Shown piece after piece: positions 9,330 to 21,487 of a DNA stretch of 36,356 nucleotides (position 1 is its first letter; each line of letters opens with the position of its first letter). The stretch lies in the NCBI GenBank assembly GCA_035527275.1, contig DATLBA010000041.1, positions 1-36,356 of the forward strand. The letters are read 5' to 3'. The position numbers and the translations under genes were made by a program. Source of the stretch: DATLBA01 sp035527275 (GTDB lineage: Bacteria; Planctomycetota; Phycisphaerae; FEN-1346). Under the pieces are notes generated by a model. The model was not told the origin of the DNA and searched no databases. It saw only the letters and a list, made by a program, of their open reading frames with translations.

Positions 9330-9349
9330 CCGCACAGCGGCGTGTGCGG
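9330..9349 (+). promoter_or_regulatory. Hairpin between tuf and rpmG
   Basis: CCGCACA at 9330-9336 and TGTGCGG at 9343-9349 form a perfect 7-bp stem with a 6-base loop in the 110-base gap after tuf. With no T run behind it, this looks like a processing or mRNA-stability hairpin rather than a terminator. It may help set tuf expression apart from the weaker downstream genes. Confidence 0.4.
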
Positions 9350-9384
9350 GGGAAGCGGCTCCCTTGCCTTCTTGGACGGGCGCG

Positions 9385-9534
9385 ATGCGCGAGTACGTGA
9401 CACTGGAATGCACAAGTTGCGGGGCCCGGAACTACCGGACCCAGATGGAAACCCGCGGAAACTCCAAACTGCGGATCAAGAAGTACTGCTCGCGCGAGCG
9501 CAAGCACACCGAACACCGCGAGCGGAAGAAGTAG
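9385..9534 (+). CDS. rpmG: 50S ribosomal protein L33
   Basis: A 49-residue ribosomal protein of the large subunit, beginning MREYVTLECTSCGARNYRTQ and ending with the typical KKYC..RKHTEHRERKK tail. L33 occurs in zinc-binding (four Cys) and zinc-free forms. Here the first pair CxxC (Cys9, Cys12) and one Cys of the second pair (Cys36) are present, but the fourth position is Glu (CSRE instead of CxxC), so zinc binding is doubtful or uses another ligand. Its place between tuf and tRNA-Trp/secE is conserved in many bacteria. The gene was probably missed by length filters because it is so short. Confidence 0.95.
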   Translation: MREYVTLECTSCGARNYRTQMETRGNSKLRIKKYCSRERKHTEHRERKK

Positions 9535-9555
9535 GCGGCGAGGTATCGGCGGCAC

Positions 9556-9632
9556 AGGGGCGTAGCTCCAATTGGTAGAGCGCCGGTCTCCAAAACCGGA
9601 TGTTGGGGGTTCAAGTCCCTCCGCCCCTGCCA
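9556..9632 (+). tRNA. trnW: tRNA-Trp (anticodon CCA)
   Basis: A 77-base cloverleaf with acceptor AGGGGCG pairing with CGCCCCT. The anticodon stem CCGGT/ACCGG holds the loop CTCCAAA (anticodon CCA), the T arm is GGGGGTTCAAGTCCCTC, and CCA is encoded at the 3' end. It lies between rpmG and secE, the position in which tRNA-Trp is found in many bacteria, and is probably cut out of the same transcript. Confidence 0.97.
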
Positions 9633-9672
9633 TCCTGCGGCGTGCCGCCCCGAAGGCCGAAAGGGACGGCGT

Positions 9673-10077
9673 ATGGCGATCCGGATCTACAAGAGCGGCC
9701 AGGGACGATACGTGCGGATCGGCACGGCCGTCGCCGCCGCGCTGGTGGACTTGACTTTCTGCTACTACATCGGGCTGTTGCTCGAGCGCAATGTGGCGGG
9801 CGAGTTCGGTTACAAGGCGTACCTGGTTTACGGCATCCCGGGCGTGGTGTTTGCCACGCTGGGCGTGCTGGTGTTCTGGTATCTGAACAAGCCGAAGATC
9901 GTTGATTTTCTGGTGGCGACCGAAAGCGAGATGAAGAAGGTCCGCTGGTCGGGCAAGGCGGAACTGTGGGGCTCGACGACGATCATCATCGTGACGGTGC
10001 TGTTGCTGGCGGTGTTCATTTACGTGGCGGACACGTTTCTCATTTACCTGTTCGGCGAAGGTTTCGGATTGTGGTGA
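9673..10077 (+). CDS. secE: Preprotein translocase subunit SecE
   Basis: A 134-residue membrane protein that clamps SecY in the protein-export channel. The conserved SecE core is C-terminal: VDFLVATESEMKKVRWSGKAELW (about 76-98) followed by the essential helix TTIIIVTVLLLAVFIYVAD. The protein carries two extra N-terminal membrane helices (about 16-38 and 46-70), where minimal SecE has none; E. coli SecE also has two extra ones. The ATG follows GGGA and the gene is directly upstream of nusG, as in most bacteria. Confidence 0.95.
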   Translation: MAIRIYKSGQGRYVRIGTAVAAALVDLTFCYYIGLLLERNVAGEFGYKAYLVYGIPGVVFATLGVLVFWYLNKPKIVDFLVATESEMKKVRWSGKAELWGSTTIIIVTVLLLAVFIYVADTFLIYLFGEGFGLW

Positions 10078-10085
10078 CACAGGCT

Positions 10086-10637
10086 ATGGCGAAGAACTGG
10101 TATGTCCTGCGCGTGCAGTCGAACAAAGAGGAGGCGGTCCGCGACACGCTCGCTCGCAAGATCAAGATTGAGGGCGCCGAGGACCGCCTGTCCCAGGTCA
10201 TTGTGCCGACCGAGCGCGTTTCGACGATGAAGGGCGGACGGCGGCGCGTCGCCGAGCGGAAACTCTATCCGGGATACATCTTCGTCGAAATGGGCGCCGA
10301 AGAGGACGGCAGTGTGCCGGAGAAGGTCTGGTTCCTGATCCGCGAGACGGCCGGCGTGGGGGATTTTATCGGCACCGAAGGCAAACCGACCCCTATGAAG
10401 CCGCACGAGGTCGATAAAATGTTGGGCGAGGTCGAACGAGCGACCGAGGAATCGCCGACCCTGAAAGTAAACTACGCGTCGGGCGACCAGATCCGGATCA
10501 AGGAAGGGCCGTTCGCGGACCGCGAGGGAACCGTCGACGAGGTCCTGTTGGACAAGGGGCTCGTGCGGGTCATCGTGGACATCTTCGGCCGACCCAACCC
10601 GGTGGAACTGGAATACTGGAAAGTCGAGGCGATTTGA
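10086..10637 (+). CDS. nusG: Transcription termination/antitermination factor NusG
   Basis: A 183-residue NusG that binds RNA polymerase and couples it to Rho or the ribosome. The NGN domain starts with KNWYVLRVQSNKEEAVRDTL and includes RKLYPGYIFVEM. The C-terminal KOW domain is GDQIRIKEGPFADREGTVDEV (about 130-150). I chose the ATG at 10086; a GTG at 10074, which overlaps the secE stop codon as GTGA, would add four residues and is a realistic alternative. The ribosome-binding site is weak, so translation may be coupled to secE. Confidence 0.95.
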   Translation: MAKNWYVLRVQSNKEEAVRDTLARKIKIEGAEDRLSQVIVPTERVSTMKGGRRRVAERKLYPGYIFVEMGAEEDGSVPEKVWFLIRETAGVGDFIGTEGKPTPMKPHEVDKMLGEVERATEESPTLKVNYASGDQIRIKEGPFADREGTVDEVLLDKGLVRVIVDIFGRPNPVELEYWKVEAI

Positions 10638-10714
10638 CCAACGACAAGTGACGGAGTAGCAGCAACGGCGCCGGCCGATTAGCCGCATGCGGGCGGCGCG
10701 ATGCGAGGGCTTCG

Positions 10715-11254
10715 ATGGCCAAGCGGGTGATGACAAAGATTAAACTGCAGTGCCTGGGCGGGCAGGCGACGCCTGCGCCGCCGGTCGGCCCGGCGCTGGG
10801 ACAGCACGGGGTCAACATCGGGCAGTTTGTCCAGCAGTTCAACGACCGGACGCGGGGTCAGCAGGGGACGATTATCCCGGTCGAGGTTACCGTCTATCAG
10901 GACCGGTCGTTCGACTTCATTCTGAAAAGTCCACCGGCGGCGGCGCTGCTGAAGCAGGCGGCCGGGATCGTCGTCGGAAGCGGAGAACCGAACAAGACCA
11001 AGGTCGGCTGGGTAATCCCCGACCAGGTCCGCGAGATCGCCGAACGAAAAATGCAGGACCTGAACGCGGGAAGCCTGGAAGCCGCGATGCGGGTCATCGA
11101 GGGGACGGCTCGGAGTATGGGGATCGAGATCGTCGAGTCGGCCGAGGCGGCGACGGCGGCGGCGGAAGCCGCCGCGGCCGAAGCGGTGACCGAGGCGGCC
11201 ACCGAGGGCGAGGAGGCCGCCGCAAGCCCCGCGACCGAACCGAGCGCCCCTTGA
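10715..11254 (+). CDS. rplK: 50S ribosomal protein L11 with acidic C-terminal tail
   Basis: L11 sits at the base of the L7/L12 stalk and binds 23S rRNA and release/stringent factors. Residues 1-141 are a normal L11, with the proline-rich PAPPVGPALGQHGVNIGQFVQQFN and the C-terminal RNA-binding domain ending in ARSMGIEIV. Residues 142-179 are an added Ala/Glu-rich, low-complexity acidic tail not found in typical 141-143-residue proteins. The ATG has a clear GAGGG ribosome-binding site. It is the first of the rplK-rplA-rplJ-rplL group, in the standard order after nusG. Confidence 0.95.
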   Translation: MAKRVMTKIKLQCLGGQATPAPPVGPALGQHGVNIGQFVQQFNDRTRGQQGTIIPVEVTVYQDRSFDFILKSPPAAALLKQAAGIVVGSGEPNKTKVGWVIPDQVREIAERKMQDLNAGSLEAAMRVIEGTARSMGIEIVESAEAATAAAEAAAAEAVTEAATEGEEAAASPATEPSAP

Positions 11255-11298
11255 GCTGCACGCCGCATTTTGTGGGACCCGCCCGAGGTGGGCCTTCG

Positions 11299-11328
11299 CC
11301 CGCCGAAGGGCTTCGGCCCGCAGGCGGG
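11299..11328 (+). promoter_or_regulatory. UUCG-capped hairpin in the rplK-rplA spacer
   Basis: CCCGCC (11299-11304) pairs with GGCGGG (11323-11328). Inside it, GGGC (11308-11311) and GCCC (11316-11319) enclose a TTCG loop, with a small symmetric internal loop between the stems. The hairpin ends 21 bases before the rplA start codon. It is very stable and could stall, process or regulate. L1 autoregulation sites are known in this gene neighbourhood, but I see no sequence proof that this is one. Confidence 0.55.
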
Positions 11329-11349
11329 GCTTGAACCACGGAGGCCACC

Positions 11350-12048
11350 ATGCCGAAACACGGAAAACGGTTCCGGGAAGCCGCGAAGCGCGTCACCCGG
11401 CCGGATTATGCGCTCGGCGAGGCGGTCGAACTCCTGAAGAAGATGCCGCAGCCAAAGTTCGACCAGAGCGTGGAACTGCACGTGAAACTGGGGATCGATC
11501 CGAAGCAGTCGGATCAGAACGTTCGCGGGGCAGTCAGCCTGCCGGCGGGGCTCGGGCAAACGCGGCGCGTCGTCGCCTTTTGCCCGCCTGAGCAGGCCGA
11601 AGAGGCTAAAAAAGCCGGCGCCGTCGAGGCCGGGGTGGACGACCTGGTCGAGAAGATCCAGAGTGGGTGGACGGATTTCGATGTGGCGGTGGCACACCCC
11701 CAGGTGATGAAAAACGTGGCGAAACTCGGCCGCATCCTCGGCCCCCAGGGTAAGATGCCGACGCCGAAGGCCGGCACGGTCGGCCCCGACGTGCCGGCGC
11801 TCGTGGCCGAGTTCCAGGCCGGAAAACTCGAATACCGAAACGACAGCGGCGGCAACATCCACGCTATCGTAGGCAAACTGAGTTTCGACACCGAAGCGAT
11901 CGTCCGGAACGTCGAGGCGCTGCTCAAGCACCTGCGGCGGGTAAAACCGGCGGCCGCAAAAGGGCAGTTTTTCCAGAAAGCGGCCCTGAGCGCGTCGATG
12001 ATGCCGGGCATCCCGCTTGACATCGGGAGCCTGGCCGTCACCGCATAA
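11350..12048 (+). CDS. rplA: 50S ribosomal protein L1
   Basis: A 232-residue L1, the usual length. It binds 23S rRNA in the mobile L1 stalk that releases tRNA from the E site, and in many bacteria it represses its own operon by binding the mRNA. Family signatures include HVKLGIDPKQSDQNVRGAVSLPAGLG, the GRILGPQGKMPTPKAGTV loop (about 130-150) and the final SASMMPGIPLDI. The ATG is preceded by GGAGG. Confidence 0.97.
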   Translation: MPKHGKRFREAAKRVTRPDYALGEAVELLKKMPQPKFDQSVELHVKLGIDPKQSDQNVRGAVSLPAGLGQTRRVVAFCPPEQAEEAKKAGAVEAGVDDLVEKIQSGWTDFDVAVAHPQVMKNVAKLGRILGPQGKMPTPKAGTVGPDVPALVAEFQAGKLEYRNDSGGNIHAIVGKLSFDTEAIVRNVEALLKHLRRVKPAAAKGQFFQKAALSASMMPGIPLDIGSLAVTA

Positions 12049-12084
12049 GCGTTGCGGCAGCGCGAAGATGAGTGAGACGAGGCA

Positions 12085-12717
12085 ATGAGCCGTTTTATCA
12101 AGGAAATGATGGCCGAACGGTATGCCCGGCGGCTCCGCGAGGTGTCGGACCTTGCCGTGGTCTCGACCAAGGGGGTTGACGTGGGTCGGATGGTGGCGTT
12201 TCGCCGGACGCTACGGGAGCGTGGCATCCGGGCAATGGTGGTGCAGAACCGTCTCTGCCGGCGAGTGTTGGGGTCGGCGGGTCTCGAACCCGCCGCAACG
12301 CTGCTGGCGGGACCGAGCACGCTGGTCTGGGGTGGAGAGAGCCTCGTCGAAATCGCCAGGACGCTGGTGGAACAGGCCAAGGGCCTGGCGGGAATGGAAA
12401 TTTGCGGCGGGTTCGCCGATGGCCGGATTTTCTCGAGCGCCGAGATCGAGGCGCTCTCGAGGTTGCCCGGCCGCGAGGAACTAATCGGCCAGGTGGTGGG
12501 CAGGGCCGTCGGCCAGGCGGCCCGCGTGGCGGCGCTGGCGACGGCGCCGGCGGGGCGAGTGCTCTCGCAAATCCGCGAATACGAAAAGATCGCCCCCGCG
12601 TCGGAAGCAGCGCCCGCCGAGGAGCCGCCCGGCGAATCGGCACAAAAAGAGGAATCACAAACGCCCGACGATGAGGCGCCGGCCGAATCGGCGGGAACGG
12701 AATCCAGCGAGGCGTAG
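12085..12717 (+). CDS. rplJ: 50S ribosomal protein L10, divergent, with acidic tail
   Basis: A 210-residue L10, which anchors L7/L12 dimers to the ribosome. The N-terminal domain shows the typical layout, including GVDVGRMVAFRRTLRERGIRAMVVQNRLCRR (about 30-60). The C-terminal helix that binds L7/L12 should lie before residue 165. After IREYEKIAP (about 163-171) comes an added low-complexity tail rich in Glu, Pro, Ala and Ser, making the protein about 35-45 residues longer than usual. Identity is secure from synteny (L11-L1-L10-L12). The spacer to rplA is only 36 bases, too short for a classical L10-binding leader. Confidence 0.93.
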   Translation: MSRFIKEMMAERYARRLREVSDLAVVSTKGVDVGRMVAFRRTLRERGIRAMVVQNRLCRRVLGSAGLEPAATLLAGPSTLVWGGESLVEIARTLVEQAKGLAGMEICGGFADGRIFSSAEIEALSRLPGREELIGQVVGRAVGQAARVAALATAPAGRVLSQIREYEKIAPASEAAPAEEPPGESAQKEESQTPDDEAPAESAGTESSEA

Positions 12718-12736
12718 AAACATGGAGGCAGGTGCA

Positions 12737-13144
12737 ATGGCGGAAGAAACTGAGGGGCGGACCTGGAGCAAAGAGATCAAGACGCTGGGGGACAAAATCG
12801 TCAAACTCAGCGTGCTTCAGGCGAAGGAACTGGGCGATTACCTGGAACAGGAGCACGGGATTAAGGCGTCGGCCCCGGCTGCAGTGGGTATGATGCCCGC
12901 CGCGCCCGCCGCCGAGGCCGCCGAAGAGGAAAAAGACTCCTTCGACGTCGTTCTGACCGCGGTCGGCGATAAGAAGATCCCGGTCGTCCGGGCCCTGCGG
13001 GACATCACGAACGTGGGCCTCAGGGAGGCAAAGGAACTCGTCGAAAGCGCGCCGAGGGCCGTCCGCGAGGGCGTCTCCCGAGAGGAGGCCGAGGAGATCA
13101 AGGCCAAACTGGAAGAGGTCGGCGCAAGCGTGGAGTTGAAATGA
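12737..13144 (+). CDS. rplL: 50S ribosomal protein L7/L12
   Basis: A 135-residue stalk protein that recruits translational GTPases. It has the N-terminal dimerisation domain (IVKLSVLQAKELGDYLEQEHGI), an Ala-rich hinge, and the conserved C-terminal domain (FDVVLTAVGDKKIPVVRALRDITNVGLREAKELV, ending KLEEVGASVELK). The start at 12737 has GGAGG nine bases upstream; an ATG at 12722 is part of that same site and is less likely. The Trp-containing N-terminus (EGRTWSKEIKTLG) is a little longer than usual. Confidence 0.97.
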   Translation: MAEETEGRTWSKEIKTLGDKIVKLSVLQAKELGDYLEQEHGIKASAPAAVGMMPAAPAAEAAEEEKDSFDVVLTAVGDKKIPVVRALRDITNVGLREAKELVESAPRAVREGVSREEAEEIKAKLEEVGASVELK

Positions 13145-13279
13145 GGGCCGAGCGATTGGGCGCGCGAGCAAAGCCCGCGGCTCGCGCCGGGCGCGGCTCT
13201 TCACGTGCGAGTCCTGTGTGCGCGGGTTGGGCGCCGTTCGGGGTGTGGATGAACACGTATCTTTGACGAGGTGATTGCA

Positions 13280-16200
13280 ATGGAGCAACGGCACTTTGGA
13301 CGTGTGGGCGAGGTTCTGGAGATCCCGAACCTGACGGAGGTTCAGACCCGCGCGTACACCGAGTTTCTCCAGTTGGACACCGAACCGGAGAAACGCCTGA
13401 ATACGGGCCTTGAAACCATCCTGCGGGAGGCGTTCCCGATCACCAGTTACGACGAGTCCCTGCGTCTGGACTACGTCTCCTATCATCTCGGCCGACCGCG
13501 CTATACCCCGGACCAGTGCCGCCAGTTGCGTCTGACGTATGGCATGCCGTTCCGGATTACGGTGCGCCTGAGCGGCCAGGCCTATGCCGAGCCGATCGAG
13601 GAAGAGGTGTACGTCGGGGAAGTGCCGATCATGATGGGCGGCGGCGAGTTCGTCATCAACGGGGCCGAGCGGGTCATCGTCAGCCAGTTGCACCGGAGCC
13701 CCGGCGTGGACTTCTCGGTGGCATTGGAGGCGGGCGACCAGCGCCTCCATTCGTGCCGCATCATCCCCGAGCGGGGCAGTTGGATTGAGATTAGCGTCTC
13801 GAAGAAAGACGTGCTCCAGATGCGGATCGACCAGTCGTCCAAGATTCCTGTAACAGCGTTCCTCAGGGCGATGGACGCCAAGTATGCCGACACTGAGACC
13901 CTCATCCGCCTGTTCTACGAGACGAAGCGGCTGATCCTGTCGAAAGTGAAGCCCGGCACGCCGGTCCAGGACTTCTACGTCACTGCGCCGGTCGTGAGCA
14001 AGGAGACCGGCGAGGTCATCCTCGAGACCGGCCAGCGCATCGGCGAAAAGTGGGACACCATCCGCAACTCGAAGACCAAGCAACTGGAGGTCGTCGCCGA
14101 CCCGAACTGCGACCCGCTCATCCTCAACACCCTGGCCGAGGACAAGACAGACAAAGACGAGAAGAGGGGGCCTTACGAGGCCGCGCTGCTTTATATCTAC
14201 GGGCGCCTGCGCGTCGGCAACCCGCTGAACCTGGAAAAGGCCAAGCAGTTGTTCCGGGAGAAGTTTTACGACTCGAACCGCTACCGCCTGGGCAAGGTCG
14301 GACGCTTCCGACTGAACCGCAAGTTCGGCACCGACGTGCCGGAAAAGGAGATGGCGCTGCGGCCGGAGGACTTCATCGAGTGTCTCCGCTACATCCTCCG
14401 GCTGCGGGCCGGTGAAGGCTACACCGACGACATTGACGACCTGGGGAACCGGCGGCTGCGGACGATCGACGAACTGGCCGGCGACGAAGTCCGCAAAGGG
14501 TTCCTGAAACTCCGCCGCACCGTTCAGGAGCGGATGAACCTGAAGGACCCGAAGGAACTGACGCCCCGGACGCTGATTAACTCCAAAAGCGTTTCCTCCT
14601 CCATTGAGTTCTTCTTCGGCCGCAGCGAACTGTCACAGGTGGTGGACCAGACGAACCCGCTGGCCCAACTGGCGAACGAGCGGCGCCTGAGCGCCCTGGG
14701 GCCGGGCGGCCTGAACCGCAAACGGGCCGGCTTCGAGGTCCGCGACGTCCACACGTCGCACTACGGCCGCATCTGCCCCATCGAAACCCCCGAAGGGACG
14801 AACATCGGCCTGATCGCCCAGTTGGGCATCTATGCGATGGTGGACCCGTACGGGTTCGTCGTCACGCCATACCGAAAGGTCGAGAAGGGCAGGGTCAGCA
14901 ACGAGGTCCGCTACATGCGGGCCGACGAGGAAATCGAGCACGCGCTGGTGCCGGCCGACGTGCCCACGGGTCCGGACGGGAAGATCTTGCCAGAGTCGGT
15001 CGTGGCGCGTGTGGGCGGCGACTTCAAGACGGTCAAGGCCGGCCAGGTCGAATACATCGACGTCAGTCCGAAGCAGTTGGTCGGCGTGTCGGCCAGCCTG
15101 ATTCCGTTCCTGGAACATGACGACGCGAACCGGGCCCTGATGGGCTCGAATATGCAGCGCCAGGCCGTGCCGCTTCTCAAACCGGAACCCCCTATCGTCG
15201 CGACGGGCATGGAAAAGCCGGTGGCGGAGAACTCCGGCATGGTCGTCCGGGCCAGGGAGGCTGGCGAGGTCACCTACGTGGACGCTCGCCGCATCGTCGT
15301 CCGCAATCGCGACGGCTGGGAGACTGAGTACACGCTTCGCAAATTCGTCGGTCTGAACGAGCGGACCTGCCTGAACCAGCGGCCGATCGTGCGCGTCGGC
15401 CAGAAGGTCAAAACGGACCAGGTGATCGCCGACGGGGCCGCCACGAAGAACGGCGAACTCGCCCTCGGCCGCGACGTGCTGGTCGCCTTCATGACCTGGG
15501 ACGGATACAACTTTGAGGACGCCATCCTCGTCAGCGAGGACCTGCTCAAGGACGACCGCTTCACGAGCATCCACATCGACGAGTTCAGCGTGGAGGTGCG
15601 CGAGACGAAACTGGGACGCGAGGAGTTCACGCGCGACATTCCGAACGTGTCGGAGCGGCAACTTCAGAACCTGGACGAGGAGGGCATCATCCGGGTCGGC
15701 ACGCGCATCCGGCCGGGTGACATTCTCGCCGGCAAAGTGTCGCCGAAATCCAAGACCGAACTCTCGCCTGAAGAGAAACTGCTGCACGCGATCTTCGGCC
15801 GGGCCGGCGAAGACGTGAAGAACGACAGCCTGACGGTGCCGAGCGGCACGGAAGGAATCGTGATTGCGGCGGAGAAGTTCAGCCGGGTGGCCCACCTCTC
15901 GGACGCCGAGCGCCGCCGCCGCAGCCGCGAAGCACGCCGCATCAACAAGGAAATGGGCGAGCAAATCGCCGGGGCGTTCAGGTCCCTCGTCGGCATGATT
16001 AACGCGGCGCTGCACACGAAAATCGCTGATCCGGCGACGGGCCTGGAGTACGGCGCGCCGGAGGATCTGGCGGAGTTGGTGGGTCAGGCCGAGCGGTTCG
16101 ATTACGAAAAGATCGAGACGCGATCACAGGCGTTCGACGAGGGCCGTGAAATCGTTCGCCGCGAGTGGCCCAAGATTCAGGAGATGATAGACGAGAAAGA

Positions 16201-16984
16201 GCGGCGAGTGGCGCGGCTGAAGCGCGGTGACGAACTGCCGACCGGCGTCCTGGAAATGGTGAAGGTCTGGGTTGCGACGAAGCGGGCGATGTCGGTCGGC
16301 GACAAGGTAGCCGGTCGGCACGGGAACAAGGGTGTGGTCGCGAGGATTCTCCCGGCCGAGGATATGCCGTTCCTGCCGGACGGTCGGACGGTGGAGATCC
16401 TGCTGAATCCGCTCGGCGTGCCGAGCCGTATGAACGTCGGCCAGATCCTCGAGACGCACCTGGGCTGGGCGGCCAAGACGATGGGCTTCCAGGCCGTCTC
16501 GCCGGTGTTCAACGGGTGCAAGGAAGACACGATCCACGACCTTCTGGAAGAGGCCGGCCTGCCGCGCGACGGCAAGATCACCCTCTACGACGGCCGGACC
16601 GGTGAACCGTTCGCCCAGAAAGTGACGGTCGGCTACATCTACCTGATGAAACTTCACCATCTGGTGGACGACAAAGTCCACGCGCGGGCCACCGGACCCT
16701 ACAGCCTCATCACGCAGCAGCCTCTCGGCGGCAAGGCGCGCTCGGGCGGCCAGCGGTTCGGCGAGATGGAGGTCTGGGCCCTCGAAGGATACGGCGCCGC
16801 CTACGTGCTTCAGGAAATGCTGACCGTCAAGAGCGACGACGTCGAGGGCCGCACCAAGATCTACGAGTCCATGGTCATGGGCCGCAACACCCTCGAAGCG
16901 GGAACACCCGTCTCGTTCGACGTGCTGTGCAATGAGGTCAAGGGCCTATGTCTGAATATCCAGATGGAGAAGAAGCGGCTCTGA
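13280..16984 (+). CDS. rpoB: DNA-directed RNA polymerase subunit beta
   Basis: The 1234-residue beta subunit forms one half of the polymerase active-site cleft. Conserved blocks include GAERVIVSQLHRSPG, the rifampicin region ELSQVVDQTNPL, ALGPGGLNRKRAGFEVRDVHTSHYGR, PIETPEGTNIGLI, the GRDVLVAFMTWDGYNFEDAI block, GDKVAGRHGNKGVV and the C-terminal GGQRFGEMEVWALEGYGAAYVLQEML. At the position of E. coli His526 this protein has Asn (residue 466), and Phe514/Met515 are both Val. Such changes are linked to reduced rifampicin binding in other species. The ATG at 13280 has an AGGTGAT ribosome-binding site; a GTG at 13271 is less likely. Confidence 0.98.
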   Translation: MEQRHFGRVGEVLEIPNLTEVQTRAYTEFLQLDTEPEKRLNTGLETILREAFPITSYDESLRLDYVSYHLGRPRYTPDQCRQLRLTYGMPFRITVRLSGQAYAEPIEEEVYVGEVPIMMGGGEFVINGAERVIVSQLHRSPGVDFSVALEAGDQRLHSCRIIPERGSWIEISVSKKDVLQMRIDQSSKIPVTAFLRAMDAKYADTETLIRLFYETKRLILSKVKPGTPVQDFYVTAPVVSKETGEVILETGQRIGEKWDTIRNSKTKQLEVVADPNCDPLILNTLAEDKTDKDEKRGPYEAALLYIYGRLRVGNPLNLEKAKQLFREKFYDSNRYRLGKVGRFRLNRKFGTDVPEKEMALRPEDFIECLRYILRLRAGEGYTDDIDDLGNRRLRTIDELAGDEVRKGFLKLRRTVQERMNLKDPKELTPRTLINSKSVSSSIEFFFGRSELSQVVDQTNPLAQLANERRLSALGPGGLNRKRAGFEVRDVHTSHYGRICPIETPEGTNIGLIAQLGIYAMVDPYGFVVTPYRKVEKGRVSNEVRYMRADEEIEHALVPADVPTGPDGKILPESVVARVGGDFKTVKAGQVEYIDVSPKQLVGVSASLIPFLEHDDANRALMGSNMQRQAVPLLKPEPPIVATGMEKPVAENSGMVVRAREAGEVTYVDARRIVVRNRDGWETEYTLRKFVGLNERTCLNQRPIVRVGQKVKTDQVIADGAATKNGELALGRDVLVAFMTWDGYNFEDAILVSEDLLKDDRFTSIHIDEFSVEVRETKLGREEFTRDIPNVSERQLQNLDEEGIIRVGTRIRPGDILAGKVSPKSKTELSPEEKLLHAIFGRAGEDVKNDSLTVPSGTEGIVIAAEKFSRVAHLSDAERRRRSREARRINKEMGEQIAGAFRSLVGMINAALHTKIADPATGLEYGAPEDLAELVGQAERFDYEKIETRSQAFDEGREIVRREWPKIQEMIDEKERRVARLKRGDELPTGVLEMVKVWVATKRAMSVGDKVAGRHGNKGVVARILPAEDMPFLPDGRTVEILLNPLGVPSRMNVGQILETHLGWAAKTMGFQAVSPVFNGCKEDTIHDLLEEAGLPRDGKITLYDGRTGEPFAQKVTVGYIYLMKLHHLVDDKVHARATGPYSLITQQPLGGKARSGGQRFGEMEVWALEGYGAAYVLQEMLTVKSDDVEGRTKIYESMVMGRNTLEAGTPVSFDVLCNEVKGLCLNIQMEKKRL

Positions 16985-17118
16985 AACTATCTTCAAAAGG
17001 GCGCCGCGGGTCCCGGCGCGCCGGGACCCCCCGGTGCACGGGCAGACAGGTCCCTGCTGGATGGACGCCTCGAACAGGTGTTGCCCGAGGCACACGAAAC
17101 GGGTGATTGAGATAGTTT
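16984..17118 (+). promoter_or_regulatory. Structured rpoB-rpoC spacer: palindrome inside a long-range inverted repeat
   Basis: The rpoB-rpoC gap is 188 bases. AAACTATCT at 16984-16992, starting at the last base of the rpoB stop codon, is the exact complement of AGATAGTTT at 17110-17118, which is followed by two more T. Between them is a perfect 22-bp palindrome at 17008-17029 (half-site GGGTCCCGGCG). This could fold as a large RNA domain that ends in a short U run and then re-opens before the rpoC ribosome-binding site. It may regulate the beta'/beta ratio, but function is inference. Confidence 0.6.
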
Positions 17119-17172
17119 TTATGGTATGGGAAGAGGCGTGCTCGATCCAGCGCATGGAGGAGCCGGTTCGCT

Positions 17173-21453
<4,281 letters not shown>

Positions 21454-21487
21454 GCCCAGCGCAATACACCGAAACGGAGACAGAGCA

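Noticed and set aside
9330..9349. Terminator after tuf
   Set aside because: A good stem but no T tract, and the following genes have no obvious promoter of their own, so read-through is more likely.
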